DNA of 17,884 bases from an uncultured Opitutia bacterium (GCA_903938935.1 CAJAFD010000351.1:1-17884); one strand, 5' to 3'; positions 7,779-14,902 are shown, counted from the stretch's first letter. Notes: generated by a model not told the origin, from the letters alone. A program made the numbers and translations.

Positions 7779-7828
7779 GTGGACCGAGCTGGGCGAGGAG
7801 TTGGCGAGATTGCGGAGCAAGGTGCAAG

Positions 7829-7859
7829 GTCGCGCACGACGGGAAGGAGTCGGCGCGAC
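7829..7859 (-). promoter_or_regulatory. Intercistronic hairpin between the TonB receptor and PepSY genes
   Basis: Outer arms GTCGCGC (7829-7835) and GCGCGAC (7853-7859) pair perfectly over 7 bp. Inner CGAC (7837-7840) pairs with GTCG (7849-7852) after a one-base bulge, leaving an 8-base loop. The hairpin lies 21 bp after the receptor stop and about 50 bp before the PepSY ATG. No T tract follows, so it looks more like a processing, stabilising or partial-termination element than an intrinsic terminator. Confidence 0.5.
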
Positions 7860-7880
7860 GTAAGGGTTGGGACCGGGCGC

Positions 7881-10025
7881 TCAGAACAGGGTGGTCAGAC
7901 TTACGCGGAAGGCGCGAGGGGAGCCGGGGGTGATGTTGTTGTTGCTGTGGGCCATCGCGTCGTAGGTGCGATCGAGGAGGTTTTCGATGTTGAGCTGGGC
8001 GCGGAGGCGGGCGTTGAGGCGGTGGAAGAGCGCGGCGTCGAAACGCACGAAGCCGGGGAGGCGCACGGTGTTGTCGGTGGAGGCGAAGATTTCGTCGCGG
8101 TAGATGGTCCCGAGACCGACGCCCCAGGTGCGACTGAGGTTGTAGCGATGCCAGAGCGAGAGGGTGTGGCGCGGGAGTTGGGCGAGCCGGGCGCCGGCGA
8201 CGATCGTGATGGCCTGCGTGGTTTTGATGGTGCCGTCTTGGTAAGCGTAGCCGCCGACGACACTCCAGCGTGCGGTGAGGCGGCCGGTGAGGCCGAGTTC
8301 GAGGCCTTGGGCGCGCTGGCCGTCGACGAGGAGGGACTGGGTGATGTCGGCGGGATCGGCGATGACAACGTTGGTGCGGTCGAGGCGGTAGAGAGCGGCG
8401 GTGAAGGCGAGGTCGGGCCGGAGGTCCCACTTGGCGCCGATTTCGTAGTGGGTGAATGCTTCGGGATCGAGGGCGCGGTTGGTGAGGCTGAGGGAGGAGA
8501 GTTGTTCACCGGCACGCGGCACATAGGAGGTGCTGTAACTGGTGTAGATCGAGACGGGATCGGCGGGTTTGTAGATCAGGCCTGCGCGGGGCGACACGAG
8601 GCGGTCGGTGCTGTCGAGGGAGATGGCGGTGCGGTTGTTGCGAAAATCGACGGAGAAATTTTCGAAGCGAACGCCGACGACGGCCTGGAGTTGCGGGAGG
8701 AGGGTGATCTGGTCCTGTGCGTAGACGGCGACGGTTTTGGCGACGCCGGAGTTGTTGGCGTCGGTGGCGCTCGGGAGGAAGGAAACGGGGAGGGTGGTGC
8801 GCGGGGTGGAGAGCGGGACGTTGATCGAGGTGATCGTCGGGCTGACCGTCGTGAAGTAGCCGGTGAGGCGGAGGTTGTCGGTTTCCTGGCGGGCGAGCTC
8901 AAGACCGACGAGGACCTGATGCCGGACGGAGCCGGTGGCGAAAGGGAGGACGAGATCGGTTTGGTTGAAGAGGTTGTCGCGCGCGGTGGCCTGGTTGTAG
9001 GCGGAGAGAGCGACGGTGGTGCCGGCGGCGTTCACGGCGCCGGGAAAAACGTTTTGATAAAATTTGTCGTAGCGGCTGAAGCGCGTGCTGTTGCGGAGCG
9101 TGATGTCGCGGGAGAAGGCGTGGTCGAGGACGGCGTAAGCGGTGTCGACAGTGGCTTGGGTGGGGCTCTGGGCGGGATCGCCGAAGAAGGTGGCGGCGGC
9201 GGTTTTGACGGGGCGATCTTGAAAGGAAGAAACGCCGCGATCGGTGGTGCGCTCGTCGTGGAAGTGTTCGATGCCCGTGCGGAGGGTGGTGCGGGGGGTG
9301 AGGCGCGCGGCGAAGGTGGGGTTGATCCCGTAGCGAGTGAGGGTGACGTCGTCGCGGTAACTCTCGGAATCCTCGTAGAGGGCGGTGATGCGGTAAGCGA
9401 AGGTCGGGGTGAGGGGCGCGCCGAGGTCGAGGGTGGTGCGATATTGGTTCCAAGAGCCGACCTGGAAGGAGAGCTCGCGGTTGGTGGCGCCGGTGGCCTG
9501 TTTGGTGACGCGGTTGATGATGCCGCCGGAACCGCCGCGGCCGAAAATCATCGCGTTGGGGCCTTTTAGGACTTCGACGCGGTCAACCGTGTAAAGGTCG
9601 CGGAAATATTGCACGTCGTCGCGGATGCCATCGACGAAGAAGTCGGCGGTGGTGGAGTTACCGCGGAGGACAGGGGTGTCGCGGTTGCCCTCGCCTTGAG
9701 CGATACCGGCACCGGGGACGTAACGGGTGACGTCCCCGATGCTCTGCATGGACTGGTCGTCGATGAGCTCGCGCGTGATGACGCTCAGGGATTGGGGGAT
9801 GTTGACTAGGGCGGTGTCGGTCTTGGTGGCGGTGGCGCTGCGTTGGCTGAAGTAGGTTTTCTCGTGACGGTCGGAGACTTCGAAGCGCTCAAGCCGCACG
9901 GCTTTCTCGGCCGAAGGCAAGTAGCTCGGAGTCGTTGCCTCTTGGGCTAACGTCGCGGCGACGAGACCGAGTGGCAGGGCCAGCCGGGCGAGAAAACGGG
10001 ATGCGGAAAGAGCGGATGTTTTCAT
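7881..10025 (-). CDS. TonB-dependent siderophore-type outer-membrane receptor
   Basis: This is a 714-aa outer-membrane receptor that would import a ferric siderophore with energy from TonB-ExbBD (not in this window). A signal peptide (1-27, hydrophobic ARLALPLGLVAATLA) precedes a TonB-box-like segment VRLERFEVSD (43-52). The plug domain (about 65-175) contains NIPQSLSVITRELIDDQ, DVTRYVPGAGIAQGEGNRDT and the family motif VEVLKGPNAMIFGRGGSGGI (150-169). The remainder is an aromatic-rich beta-barrel with the typical NIENLLDRTYD segment near the end and a terminal Phe (SLTTLF) for BAM recognition. The ATG at 10025 gives the signal peptide directly; an upstream in-frame extension to 10148 would spoil it. 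No strong Shine-Dalgarno is visible. The PepSY gene downstream supports iron uptake. The ligand cannot be read from the sequence. Confidence 0.93.
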   Translation of the reverse strand: MKTSALSASRFLARLALPLGLVAATLAQEATTPSYLPSAEKAVRLERFEVSDRHEKTYFSQRSATATKTDTALVNIPQSLSVITRELIDDQSMQSIGDVTRYVPGAGIAQGEGNRDTPVLRGNSTTADFFVDGIRDDVQYFRDLYTVDRVEVLKGPNAMIFGRGGSGGIINRVTKQATGATNRELSFQVGSWNQYRTTLDLGAPLTPTFAYRITALYEDSESYRDDVTLTRYGINPTFAARLTPRTTLRTGIEHFHDERTTDRGVSSFQDRPVKTAAATFFGDPAQSPTQATVDTAYAVLDHAFSRDITLRNSTRFSRYDKFYQNVFPGAVNAAGTTVALSAYNQATARDNLFNQTDLVLPFATGSVRHQVLVGLELARQETDNLRLTGYFTTVSPTITSINVPLSTPRTTLPVSFLPSATDANNSGVAKTVAVYAQDQITLLPQLQAVVGVRFENFSVDFRNNRTAISLDSTDRLVSPRAGLIYKPADPVSIYTSYSTSYVPRAGEQLSSLSLTNRALDPEAFTHYEIGAKWDLRPDLAFTAALYRLDRTNVVIADPADITQSLLVDGQRAQGLELGLTGRLTARWSVVGGYAYQDGTIKTTQAITIVAGARLAQLPRHTLSLWHRYNLSRTWGVGLGTIYRDEIFASTDNTVRLPGFVRFDAALFHRLNARLRAQLNIENLLDRTYDAMAHSNNNITPGSPRAFRVSLTTLF

Positions 10026-10741
10026 AACGGAAAGAGCCGTCTGCCGTCCGCCATCCGCGCAGAGCGCACGATGGAAACGAAGCGAAGCAGAGAGTGAGCC
10101 CGGTGCGCCACGCGGGACGAAACTCGGGGGATAAAAGGGCCGACCCAAGGGTGGCCGAAAACACTACGGCACGCTAGGCGTGCAAAGATACGGACAGAAA
10201 AATGGTCGATTGAAACATCGTAGAACCGGCGAGCGAAGTCGACCTTGGGCACCGGGGTGCCGTTCGCACGAAGGTTGGGTGGGCGTTGCGTTCGCGGGGG
10301 GCCGACGGCAAAGGGGACGAGGTGTGAGCGCGAACCCGTTAAAATCCGAGGCTCGGGATAATTCACCTCGGGCGTGGCGGTCGGCCCGATGGGAAGAGCG
10401 GGGAAGGTTCGCGGAGAGGTCAGTGTAGCGACGGCATCGGGCGCTGATCCGGGCTCGGACGACGCGGCGGCAGGATTCAGTTCCGAACACTCCTCGGTAC
10501 TCAGGAACCAGAGGGCCAGCGTTGCTAAGGGCTGAAGCCAAGGAGCGGACCACTTCGGCGAGACGGTAAAGTGGGCAGGACCTGGGCCGGAGGCGGGAAC
10601 GAAGCAAGGGTTCGATTCAAGCGCGTTGGCCGCGTTGGTTTTTTGAGGGTTGGACTCGATCCGCGCAATCCCGGCGACGGTGGCCAGCGCTATAAGCGCG
10701 GCGCACTGCGTCGAGCGCCGGGTGCAAGGTGAGAAGAACAT
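10022..10741 (-). CDS. Hypothetical exported protein upstream of the TonB receptor (weakly supported, possibly decayed)
   Basis: I do not recognise this 239-codon frame. In its favour: an ATG at 10741, a possible signal peptide (MFFSPCTRRSTQ then CAALIALATVAGIA), a second hydrophobic stretch (WLQPLATLALWFL), and third-position GC richness. In the first 60 codons I count about 75% G/C at position 3 against roughly 58% at positions 1 and 2. Its stop overlaps the receptor ATG as ATGA, which would permit coupling. Against it: no known motif, a Pro/Arg-rich composition, loss of the third-position signal after about 10,220, and a terminator-like hairpin inside its 3' part. It may be a real small exported protein with a degenerate tail, a frameshifted gene, or a chance frame. 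Confidence 0.3.
   Translation of the reverse strand: MFFSPCTRRSTQCAALIALATVAGIARIESNPQKTNAANALESNPCFVPASGPGPAHFTVSPKWSAPWLQPLATLALWFLSTEECSELNPAAASSEPGSAPDAVATLTSPRTFPALPIGPTATPEVNYPEPRILTGSRSHLVPFAVGPPRTQRPPNLRANGTPVPKVDFARRFYDVSIDHFSVRIFARLACRSVFGHPWVGPFIPRVSSRVAHRAHSLLRFVSIVRSARMADGRRLFPL
10133..10156 (-). terminator. Terminator-like hairpin about 110 bp upstream of the TonB receptor start
   Basis: On the minus strand GGCC plus ACCC (10156-10153, 10146-10143) pair with GGGT plus GGCC (10152-10149, 10141-10138), with one bulged base and a tight loop. A C and four T follow (10136-10133). Lying in the receptor leader, it could end an upstream transcript or attenuate receptor expression. Confidence 0.4.
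10169..10183. promoter_or_regulatory. Short perfect inverted repeat upstream of the TonB receptor
   Basis: GCACGC-TAG-GCGTGC is a perfect 6-bp inverted repeat with a 3-base centre, 144-158 bp upstream of the receptor ATG. It does not resemble an AT-rich Fur box. It could be an operator for another regulator or a chance palindrome in GC-rich DNA. Confidence 0.3.
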
Positions 10742-10911
10742 TACCCAACCGTTCAGACCCCGTCGCAATAAGATCAAGCCTCATGTGCAGTCTTTTGAAA
10801 AGTGACCAAATAACCAAGGCTGAGAAGCTGATGAGCCTAGGGTTCGGGCCGCGTGGACCTGACGGGGTAACTTCTGCTCGACGCCGTGGGTGAGGGGACG
10901 TTTAAACGGGC
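10742..10911. other. Divergent spacer between the minus-strand block and aroB
   Basis: This 170-bp spacer separates the leftward genes from aroB. It is less GC-rich than its surroundings near 10,790-10,830 (TTTTGAAAAGTGACCAAATA and nearby), which would suit promoters for one or both directions. I cannot assign hexamers with confidence. The nearest purine run to the aroB ATG is GAGGGGA at about 10,892-10,898, somewhat far for a standard Shine-Dalgarno. Confidence 0.4.
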
Positions 10912-11997
10912 ATGGCCGAAACCCTAAGTGTTAATTTGGCGGAGCGAAGCTATCAGATCCGGTTTGGCGCGAACCTGAGTGCCGAAATCCGGGCGGAAGT
11001 GGCGTGCTTGAGTGCGGCTGGCCGCAAGGTCGCGGTGGTCACGGATGAAAATCTCGCGACCAAGCAGGGCGGGGCGTTGGCCGCGATGTTCGGCGAGGTA
11101 CCTGTGCTGGCGTTGGCGCCGGGCGAGGGGGCAAAGTCGCTGGAGGGTTTAGGTCGGACGTTGGACTTTTTCGCGCAGCACAAGCTCGACCGCGGCGGGG
11201 TAGTATTTGCGCTCGGCGGCGGGGTGGTGGGTGACCTCGCGGGATTCGCGGCGGCGGCGTGGCTGCGGGGCGTGGAGTTTCAACAGGTACCGACGACGTT
11301 GCTGGCGATGGTGGACAGCTCGGTTGGCGGGAAGACAGGAATCAACATCGCAGCCGGGAAGAATCTCGTGGGCGCGTTTCACCAACCGCGGGCGGTTTAT
11401 ATTTCTACCGATCTTTTGGTCACCTTGCCGGCGCGCGAGTTTGCGGCCGGCATGGCCGAAGTGATTAAATACGGGCTGCTCGGAGACTCGGAGTTGTTGG
11501 CCCAACTGGAGCGGGCCCCGTTGACCTTGCGGAGCGCGGAGCTGGCGGCCGTGATTAAACGCTGTTGTGCGATTAAGGCGGGTATCGTGCAAGCGGACGA
11601 GCGCGAGACCGCGGCAGAAGGCGGTCGGGCATTGCTGAACCTCGGCCACACGTTTGGCCACGCGATCGAGAACGTCGCGGGCTACGGAGAATATTTGCAC
11701 GGCGAAGCGGTGGCGATCGGCTTGTGTGCGGCGGCGCGGTTGTCGGAAAAACTCGGCGCGATCGGCGCGGCCGAAGTCGCCCGCGTGGATGCCGTGGTGG
11801 CGGCGCATGGGTTGCCGACGCGTTTGCGCGCACCGTTGGCAATCGGCGCATTGCGGGCTGCGATGGCGCGGGATAAAAAAGTCCGCGCCGGCGGGTTGCG
11901 CTTTGTGGTCTTGAAGGCTTTGGGCGCAGCGGCGACGCAGGGCGGGATTGATCCGGCGTTGGCCGATGCGAGTTTCGCCGCGGTGGGCGCGGTTTGA
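10912..11997 (+). CDS. aroB: 3-dehydroquinate synthase
   Basis: This cytoplasmic enzyme of the shikimate pathway converts DAHP to 3-dehydroquinate using NAD and a metal ion. At 361 aa it matches the usual length. Visible motifs are GEGAKSLEG (71-79), the NAD-binding glycine stretch FALGGGVVGDLAGFAA (99-114), QVPTTLLAMVDSSVGGKTGI (125-144), KNLVGAFHQP (150-159) and MAEVIKYGLL (181-190). The metal ligands are expected to be E183, H246 (LGHTFGH) and H263 (YLHGEA). The start is the ATG at 10912. It is the first gene of the rightward block and lies 80 bp before the next gene. No other shikimate gene is nearby. The product is certain on motif grounds. Confidence 0.97.
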   Translation: MAETLSVNLAERSYQIRFGANLSAEIRAEVACLSAAGRKVAVVTDENLATKQGGALAAMFGEVPVLALAPGEGAKSLEGLGRTLDFFAQHKLDRGGVVFALGGGVVGDLAGFAAAAWLRGVEFQQVPTTLLAMVDSSVGGKTGINIAAGKNLVGAFHQPRAVYISTDLLVTLPAREFAAGMAEVIKYGLLGDSELLAQLERAPLTLRSAELAAVIKRCCAIKAGIVQADERETAAEGGRALLNLGHTFGHAIENVAGYGEYLHGEAVAIGLCAAARLSEKLGAIGAAEVARVDAVVAAHGLPTRLRAPLAIGALRAAMARDKKVRAGGLRFVVLKALGAAATQGGIDPALADASFAAVGAV

Positions 11998-12046
11998 GCG
12001 TGAGTCGTTGGACCTGAATCGTGGACGCCCAAAAAATCTCCGTGTG

Positions 12047-12077
12047 TTTCTCGGGCGGCGTGCGCTAGGCTGTTGCT
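12047..12077 (+). promoter_or_regulatory. Candidate promoter with very short leader before the 215-aa gene
   Basis: TAGGCT at 12066-12071 resembles a -10 element and ends only 6 bases before the ATG at 12078. If used, the transcript would start at or next to the start codon (leaderless). I see no good -35 hexamer and no Shine-Dalgarno in the 80-bp gap after aroB. Confidence 0.3.
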
Positions 12078-12725
12078 ATGTCGGCCATCGACGAAGGCAT
12101 CGTCCGCGAGTATTTTGAACAGAACGGATTTTTCGTGCGCCAAGCGCGAAAATATTCCGTGACCGCGCGCAAGAAAACCGGGGAAGAAGAGATCGATTTA
12201 TTGGTTTCGAATCCGGCCTGGGTGCGCGGCAGTCGGGCGCCCGATTTTTTCCTCTTCGCGAACGAGCTGCCCTTCATCCAGCGCGCCGTGGTGTCCGTGA
12301 AACCGTGGCACACGAACGTCTTTACGCCGGCGATTCTACGGGGTTCGCCGGAGATTTTTGGGTTTCTCGAAGAAAACGTACTCAAGCAAGTCCCGCGGTT
12401 TTTCGAGCCCGATGCGCCCGACGGCGAGCTCGACGCCGTGGTGACGAAGATTCTGGTGTTGCCCGCGCTGCCGACGGCGGAACCGTTTCGCTCCCAGAGC
12501 GTGGCCTTGCTCAAGGAGCGCGGGGTCGATGCGATTATCTCGTTTCGCGCGATGCTCACCGACTTGATCGACAAAATCGAAAGCAACCAAAACTACAGCA
12601 AGAGCGACACCCTGCAGGTCATGCGCATTTTGAAAAACTACGATCTCCTCAAAGACTCGCAGCTCGATCTGCCCGTAGGCCGCGAGCCGGCGAGCCGTAA
12701 AATCCGCGCCGACTTGATCAAATGA
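12078..12725 (+). CDS. Conserved-looking protein of unknown function, possible PD-(D/E)XK nuclease-like fold
   Basis: I do not recognise this 215-aa soluble protein. It has no signal peptide or membrane segment. The N-terminal half contains an acidic helix (EGIVREYFEQNGF), then EEEIDLLVSNP with D40, and AVVSVKPWHTNVF with K75. This E/D...(V)SVK arrangement is reminiscent of PD-(D/E)XK nuclease-like cores, but that is only a pattern match. The C-terminal half includes KILVLPALP (124-132), a Lys/Arg-rich helix and NYSKSDTLQVMRILKNYDLL (172-191). Codon use matches the neighbours, so it looks native. Its stop overlaps the lpxA start as ATGA, suggesting translational coupling to lipid A synthesis. 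Real gene: very likely. Function: unknown. Confidence 0.85.
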   Translation: MSAIDEGIVREYFEQNGFFVRQARKYSVTARKKTGEEEIDLLVSNPAWVRGSRAPDFFLFANELPFIQRAVVSVKPWHTNVFTPAILRGSPEIFGFLEENVLKQVPRFFEPDAPDGELDAVVTKILVLPALPTAEPFRSQSVALLKERGVDAIISFRAMLTDLIDKIESNQNYSKSDTLQVMRILKNYDLLKDSQLDLPVGREPASRKIRADLIK

Positions 12726-13480
12726 GCAGCACCATTCATCCCACGGCCCTCATCGAACCCGGCGCCCAGCTCGGCGCGGATTGCGAGATCATGGCCTACG
12801 CTGTGATCACGCGCCATTGCGTGTTGGGCGATCGCGTCGTCGTGCATCCGTTCGCGGTCATCGGCGGCGATCCGCAATATTTGAAATTTGACCGCGCGCT
12901 GGCGACCGGCGTGCGCATCGGTGCGGGCACGGTCATCCGTGAACACGTCACGATTAACCGCTCCATCCATGCGGGGCAGGCGACGACCGTGGGTGCCGGC
13001 TGTTTTCTGATGGCCAACGCCCACGTCGCGCACGATTGCGTGGTCGCCGATCACGTCGTGCTGGCCAACAACGCCATGCTCGCCGGTCACGTCGAGATCG
13101 GGGCCAACACCTTTGTCGGCGGCGGCGCGGGACTGCATCAATTTTGTCGGATCGGCGAAGGCGTGATGGTCGCGGGCAACGCCTCGGTCACGCGCGATGT
13201 GCCCCATTTTACGATGGTGGCGGAGCGCGATGAAGTCATCGGTTTCAACGTCGTTGGCCTGAAGCGGCGCGGCGTCGAGCGTGCGGCCATCGCGCAATTG
13301 AAAGCCGCGTTTCACGACGTGTATTTCACGCCGGGCAACATCCGCGAAGTGGCGGCGACGTTACTCGCGGGCGGAAATTATCCGAGCGCGGAGGCGCGGA
13401 AATTCCTCGAGTTTTTCAGCGGCGGTAAACGCAGCTTCGCGCGCGCGCGTCGCGCGTCAGCCGACGAGGCGACGGAATGA
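12722..13480 (+). CDS. lpxA: Acyl-ACP--UDP-N-acetylglucosamine O-acyltransferase
   Basis: This is the first enzyme of lipid A synthesis, a cytoplasmic trimer that transfers a 3-hydroxyacyl chain from ACP to UDP-GlcNAc. The 252-aa protein has hexapeptide left-handed beta-helix repeats through about residue 165, then an alpha-helical C-terminus. Family motifs are GGDPQYLKF (48-56), MANAHVAHDC (97-106), LANNAMLAGHVEIG (114-127), HQFCRIGEGVMVAG (139-152) and GFNVVGLKRRG (174-184). By spacing, H101, H104, H123 and H139 match E. coli H122, the catalytic H125, H144 and H160. G152 sits at the position of G173, the acyl-chain ruler, suggesting a long chain. The gene overlaps its upstream and downstream neighbours by ATGA. 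lpxD, fabZ and lpxB are not adjacent, unlike the classic cluster. Confidence 0.96.
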   Translation: MSSTIHPTALIEPGAQLGADCEIMAYAVITRHCVLGDRVVVHPFAVIGGDPQYLKFDRALATGVRIGAGTVIREHVTINRSIHAGQATTVGAGCFLMANAHVAHDCVVADHVVLANNAMLAGHVEIGANTFVGGGAGLHQFCRIGEGVMVAGNASVTRDVPHFTMVAERDEVIGFNVVGLKRRGVERAAIAQLKAAFHDVYFTPGNIREVAATLLAGGNYPSAEARKFLEFFSGGKRSFARARRASADEATE

Positions 13481-14403
13481 GCGCGGCGAAACTCGCGTTC
13501 ACGTGCGGCGATCCCGCGGGCGTCGGCCCCGAGATCGTGGTGGCGTGGCTCGCCGCGCATCCTGTGGAAGCCGCAGCTATCGCCGTGATCGGGCCAGCGC
13601 GTTGGCTGGCGTCGCTCGAGACGACGGCGACGAAGATCGCTGTGGGCTTGGAAGATTTTAGGGCGACGCCGGGCCAACCGACGGCCGATGGCGCGCTCGT
13701 GGCGTGGGCGGCGATGCAACGCGCGGCGGATGGTTGCGCGGCGGGTGAATTTTGCGGCGTCGTGACTGGCCCGGTGAGCAAAGCTGCGCTGGCGCGCGTG
13801 GGTTATACGTGGCCGGGGCAGACGGAATTTTTTGCGGCGCAATGGGGCGGTGAACCCGTGATGGCGTTTTGCGGCGGGCGCTTGCGCGTGGTGTTGATGA
13901 CGTGGCACGTGCCGTTGTGCGAAGTACCGCAACTCCTCGGGCCGCAGTTGCTTCATCGCACCGTGGCCGCGGCGGATGCGCTCGCGCGCGCCGAAGGCAT
14001 CGCGGCGCCGCGCATCGGCGTGTGCGGGCTGAATCCCCACGCGGGCGAGGGCGGGCTGCTCGGCGAAGAGGAACGCGATTTTATCAACCCCGCACTCACG
14101 CAGATGCGCGCAGAGTTTCCAGGGCTGAGCGTGTGCCAACCGGGCGACACGTTATTCGCGCGGGCTTTGCGCGGTGAGTTCGACGTGGTGGTGGCGCTCT
14201 ATCACGACCAAGGACTCGCGCCGTTGAAGGTGATTGATTTTGACGCAGCGGTGAACGTCACGCTTGGGCTGCCGCACGTGCGGACGAGTCCGGACCACGG
14301 CACGGCGTTTGGTATTGCTGGTCAGGGCGTGGCCAGCGCGACGAGTTTTGCTAATGCGGTGATGGTGGCGCGGCGCTTGATAAACGCGCGCCGGCCGCGA
14401 TAG
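13477..14403 (+). CDS. pdxA: 4-hydroxythreonine-4-phosphate dehydrogenase
   Basis: This cytoplasmic enzyme acts in the DXP-dependent vitamin B6 pathway, oxidising 4-phosphohydroxy-L-threonine with NAD(P). The 308-aa protein shows GDPAGVGPEI (11-20), VVTGPVSKAAL (95-105), TWHVPL (142-147), CGLNPHAGEGGLLG (183-196), ALYHDQGLAPLK (240-251) and TSPDHGTAFGIAG (270-282). H144, H188 and H243 fit the metal ligands of the E. coli enzyme by spacing. The start ATG overlaps the lpxA stop (ATGA), and a good Shine-Dalgarno GAGG (13466-13469) lies 7 bases before it. It is slightly shorter than E. coli PdxA (about 329 aa), with all core motifs kept. No pdxJ is in view. Confidence 0.95.
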   Translation: MSAAKLAFTCGDPAGVGPEIVVAWLAAHPVEAAAIAVIGPARWLASLETTATKIAVGLEDFRATPGQPTADGALVAWAAMQRAADGCAAGEFCGVVTGPVSKAALARVGYTWPGQTEFFAAQWGGEPVMAFCGGRLRVVLMTWHVPLCEVPQLLGPQLLHRTVAAADALARAEGIAAPRIGVCGLNPHAGEGGLLGEEERDFINPALTQMRAEFPGLSVCQPGDTLFARALRGEFDVVVALYHDQGLAPLKVIDFDAAVNVTLGLPHVRTSPDHGTAFGIAGQGVASATSFANAVMVARRLINARRPR

Positions 14404-14413
14404 TCGGAACCGA

Positions 14414-14806
14414 ATGTCATCGCCCGCTCCCGAGATTTCACCGTCTGAACCGTTGCCCGAGGGCGTGCGCGCCGGCAACGAGAACCTCGTGCAACTCACG
14501 CCCGCAGCCGGCGGCAAAGTCGCGGCCTTGATCGCCCGCGAGGCGCAGGGCGAGTTTCTGCGCATCGCGATTACTGGCGGCGGCTGCAACGGGCTCAGTT
14601 ACAAGATGAAGTTCGTGCCGGCCCCGAAACGCGGCGATATCCTCGTGCGCACGGCCAACACGCAGGTCGTCGTTGATCCGAAGACCGCGCTCTATCTTAA
14701 AGGCACGCATTTAGACTATTCGGGCGCGATGGTCGCTGGGGGATTCAAGTTCTCCAACCCCAATGCCAAGGCCAGTTGCTCCTGCGGCGAGAGCTTTAGC
14801 GTATGA
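14414..14806 (+). CDS. A-type iron-sulfur carrier protein (HesB/IscA/ErpA family)
   Basis: This small cytoplasmic protein should bind or deliver Fe-S clusters. Of its 130 aa, the conserved domain is about 25-130: LVQLTPAAGGKVAALIA, then ITGGGCNGLSYKM with C58, DYSGAMVAGGFKFSNPNA (101-118) and the C-terminal SCSCGESF with C122 and C124, giving the three family cysteines. The first 24 residues are a Pro/Glu-rich extension not typical of the family; the downstream in-frame codons offer no better start. It follows pdxA by 10 bases, so it is likely in the same transcript. IscA, ErpA and SufA cannot be told apart from sequence alone, and no isc or suf genes are nearby. Confidence 0.92.
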   Translation: MSSPAPEISPSEPLPEGVRAGNENLVQLTPAAGGKVAALIAREAQGEFLRIAITGGGCNGLSYKMKFVPAPKRGDILVRTANTQVVVDPKTALYLKGTHLDYSGAMVAGGFKFSNPNAKASCSCGESFSV

Positions 14807-14822
14807 AGCTCGCCGCGGCGAA

Positions 14823-14857
14823 CTCGGCCAAATTGGTGTTGCCCCGCGAGGGCCGAG
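14823..14857. promoter_or_regulatory. Inverted repeat in the infC leader region
   Basis: CTCGGCC (14823-14829) and GGCCGAG (14851-14857) are perfect complements around a 21-base loop. A 12-bp palindrome, TCGCCGCGGCGA (14810-14821), lies just before, directly after the IscA-type gene stop. No T tract follows, so a simple intrinsic terminator is unlikely. It may be leader structure for infC. Confidence 0.35.
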
Positions 14858-14867
14858 CGGCGACATA
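14839..14867 (+). promoter_or_regulatory. Weak sigma70-like promoter candidate for infC
   Basis: TTGCCC (14839-14844) and GACATA (14862-14867) are spaced by 17 bases in the 96-bp gap before infC, with AT-richer DNA (CTCTTTTGACCAAACCTAAT) following. Both hexamers are imperfect and the region overlaps an inverted repeat, so this is a guess. Confidence 0.27.
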
Positions 14868-14902
14868 TGGTGCGACCTCACTCTTTTGACCAAACCTAAT
14901 TG

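Noticed and set aside
7200..9569. A 789-codon plus-strand open frame opposite the PepSY and TonB receptor genes
   Set aside because: It crosses two well-supported minus-strand genes and their intergenic gap. Its Glu/Gly/Val-rich composition is the typical shadow of GC-rich coding DNA.
10247..10262. GGCAC-CGGG-GTGCC small palindrome
   Set aside because: It has only five base pairs, with no flanking promoter or T tract, in GC-rich DNA.
10164..10607. A 147-codon minus-strand frame upstream of the receptor, ending just before a hairpin with a T tract
   Set aside because: The position before a terminator-like hairpin is tempting, but the product is Arg/Ser-rich without motif. The overlapping frame 10741-10022 shows better third-position GC bias.
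10600..10630. GGGTTCGATTCAAGC, resembling a tRNA T-arm
   Set aside because: The flanking five-base arms are not complementary and no anticodon arm or acceptor stem can be drawn around it.
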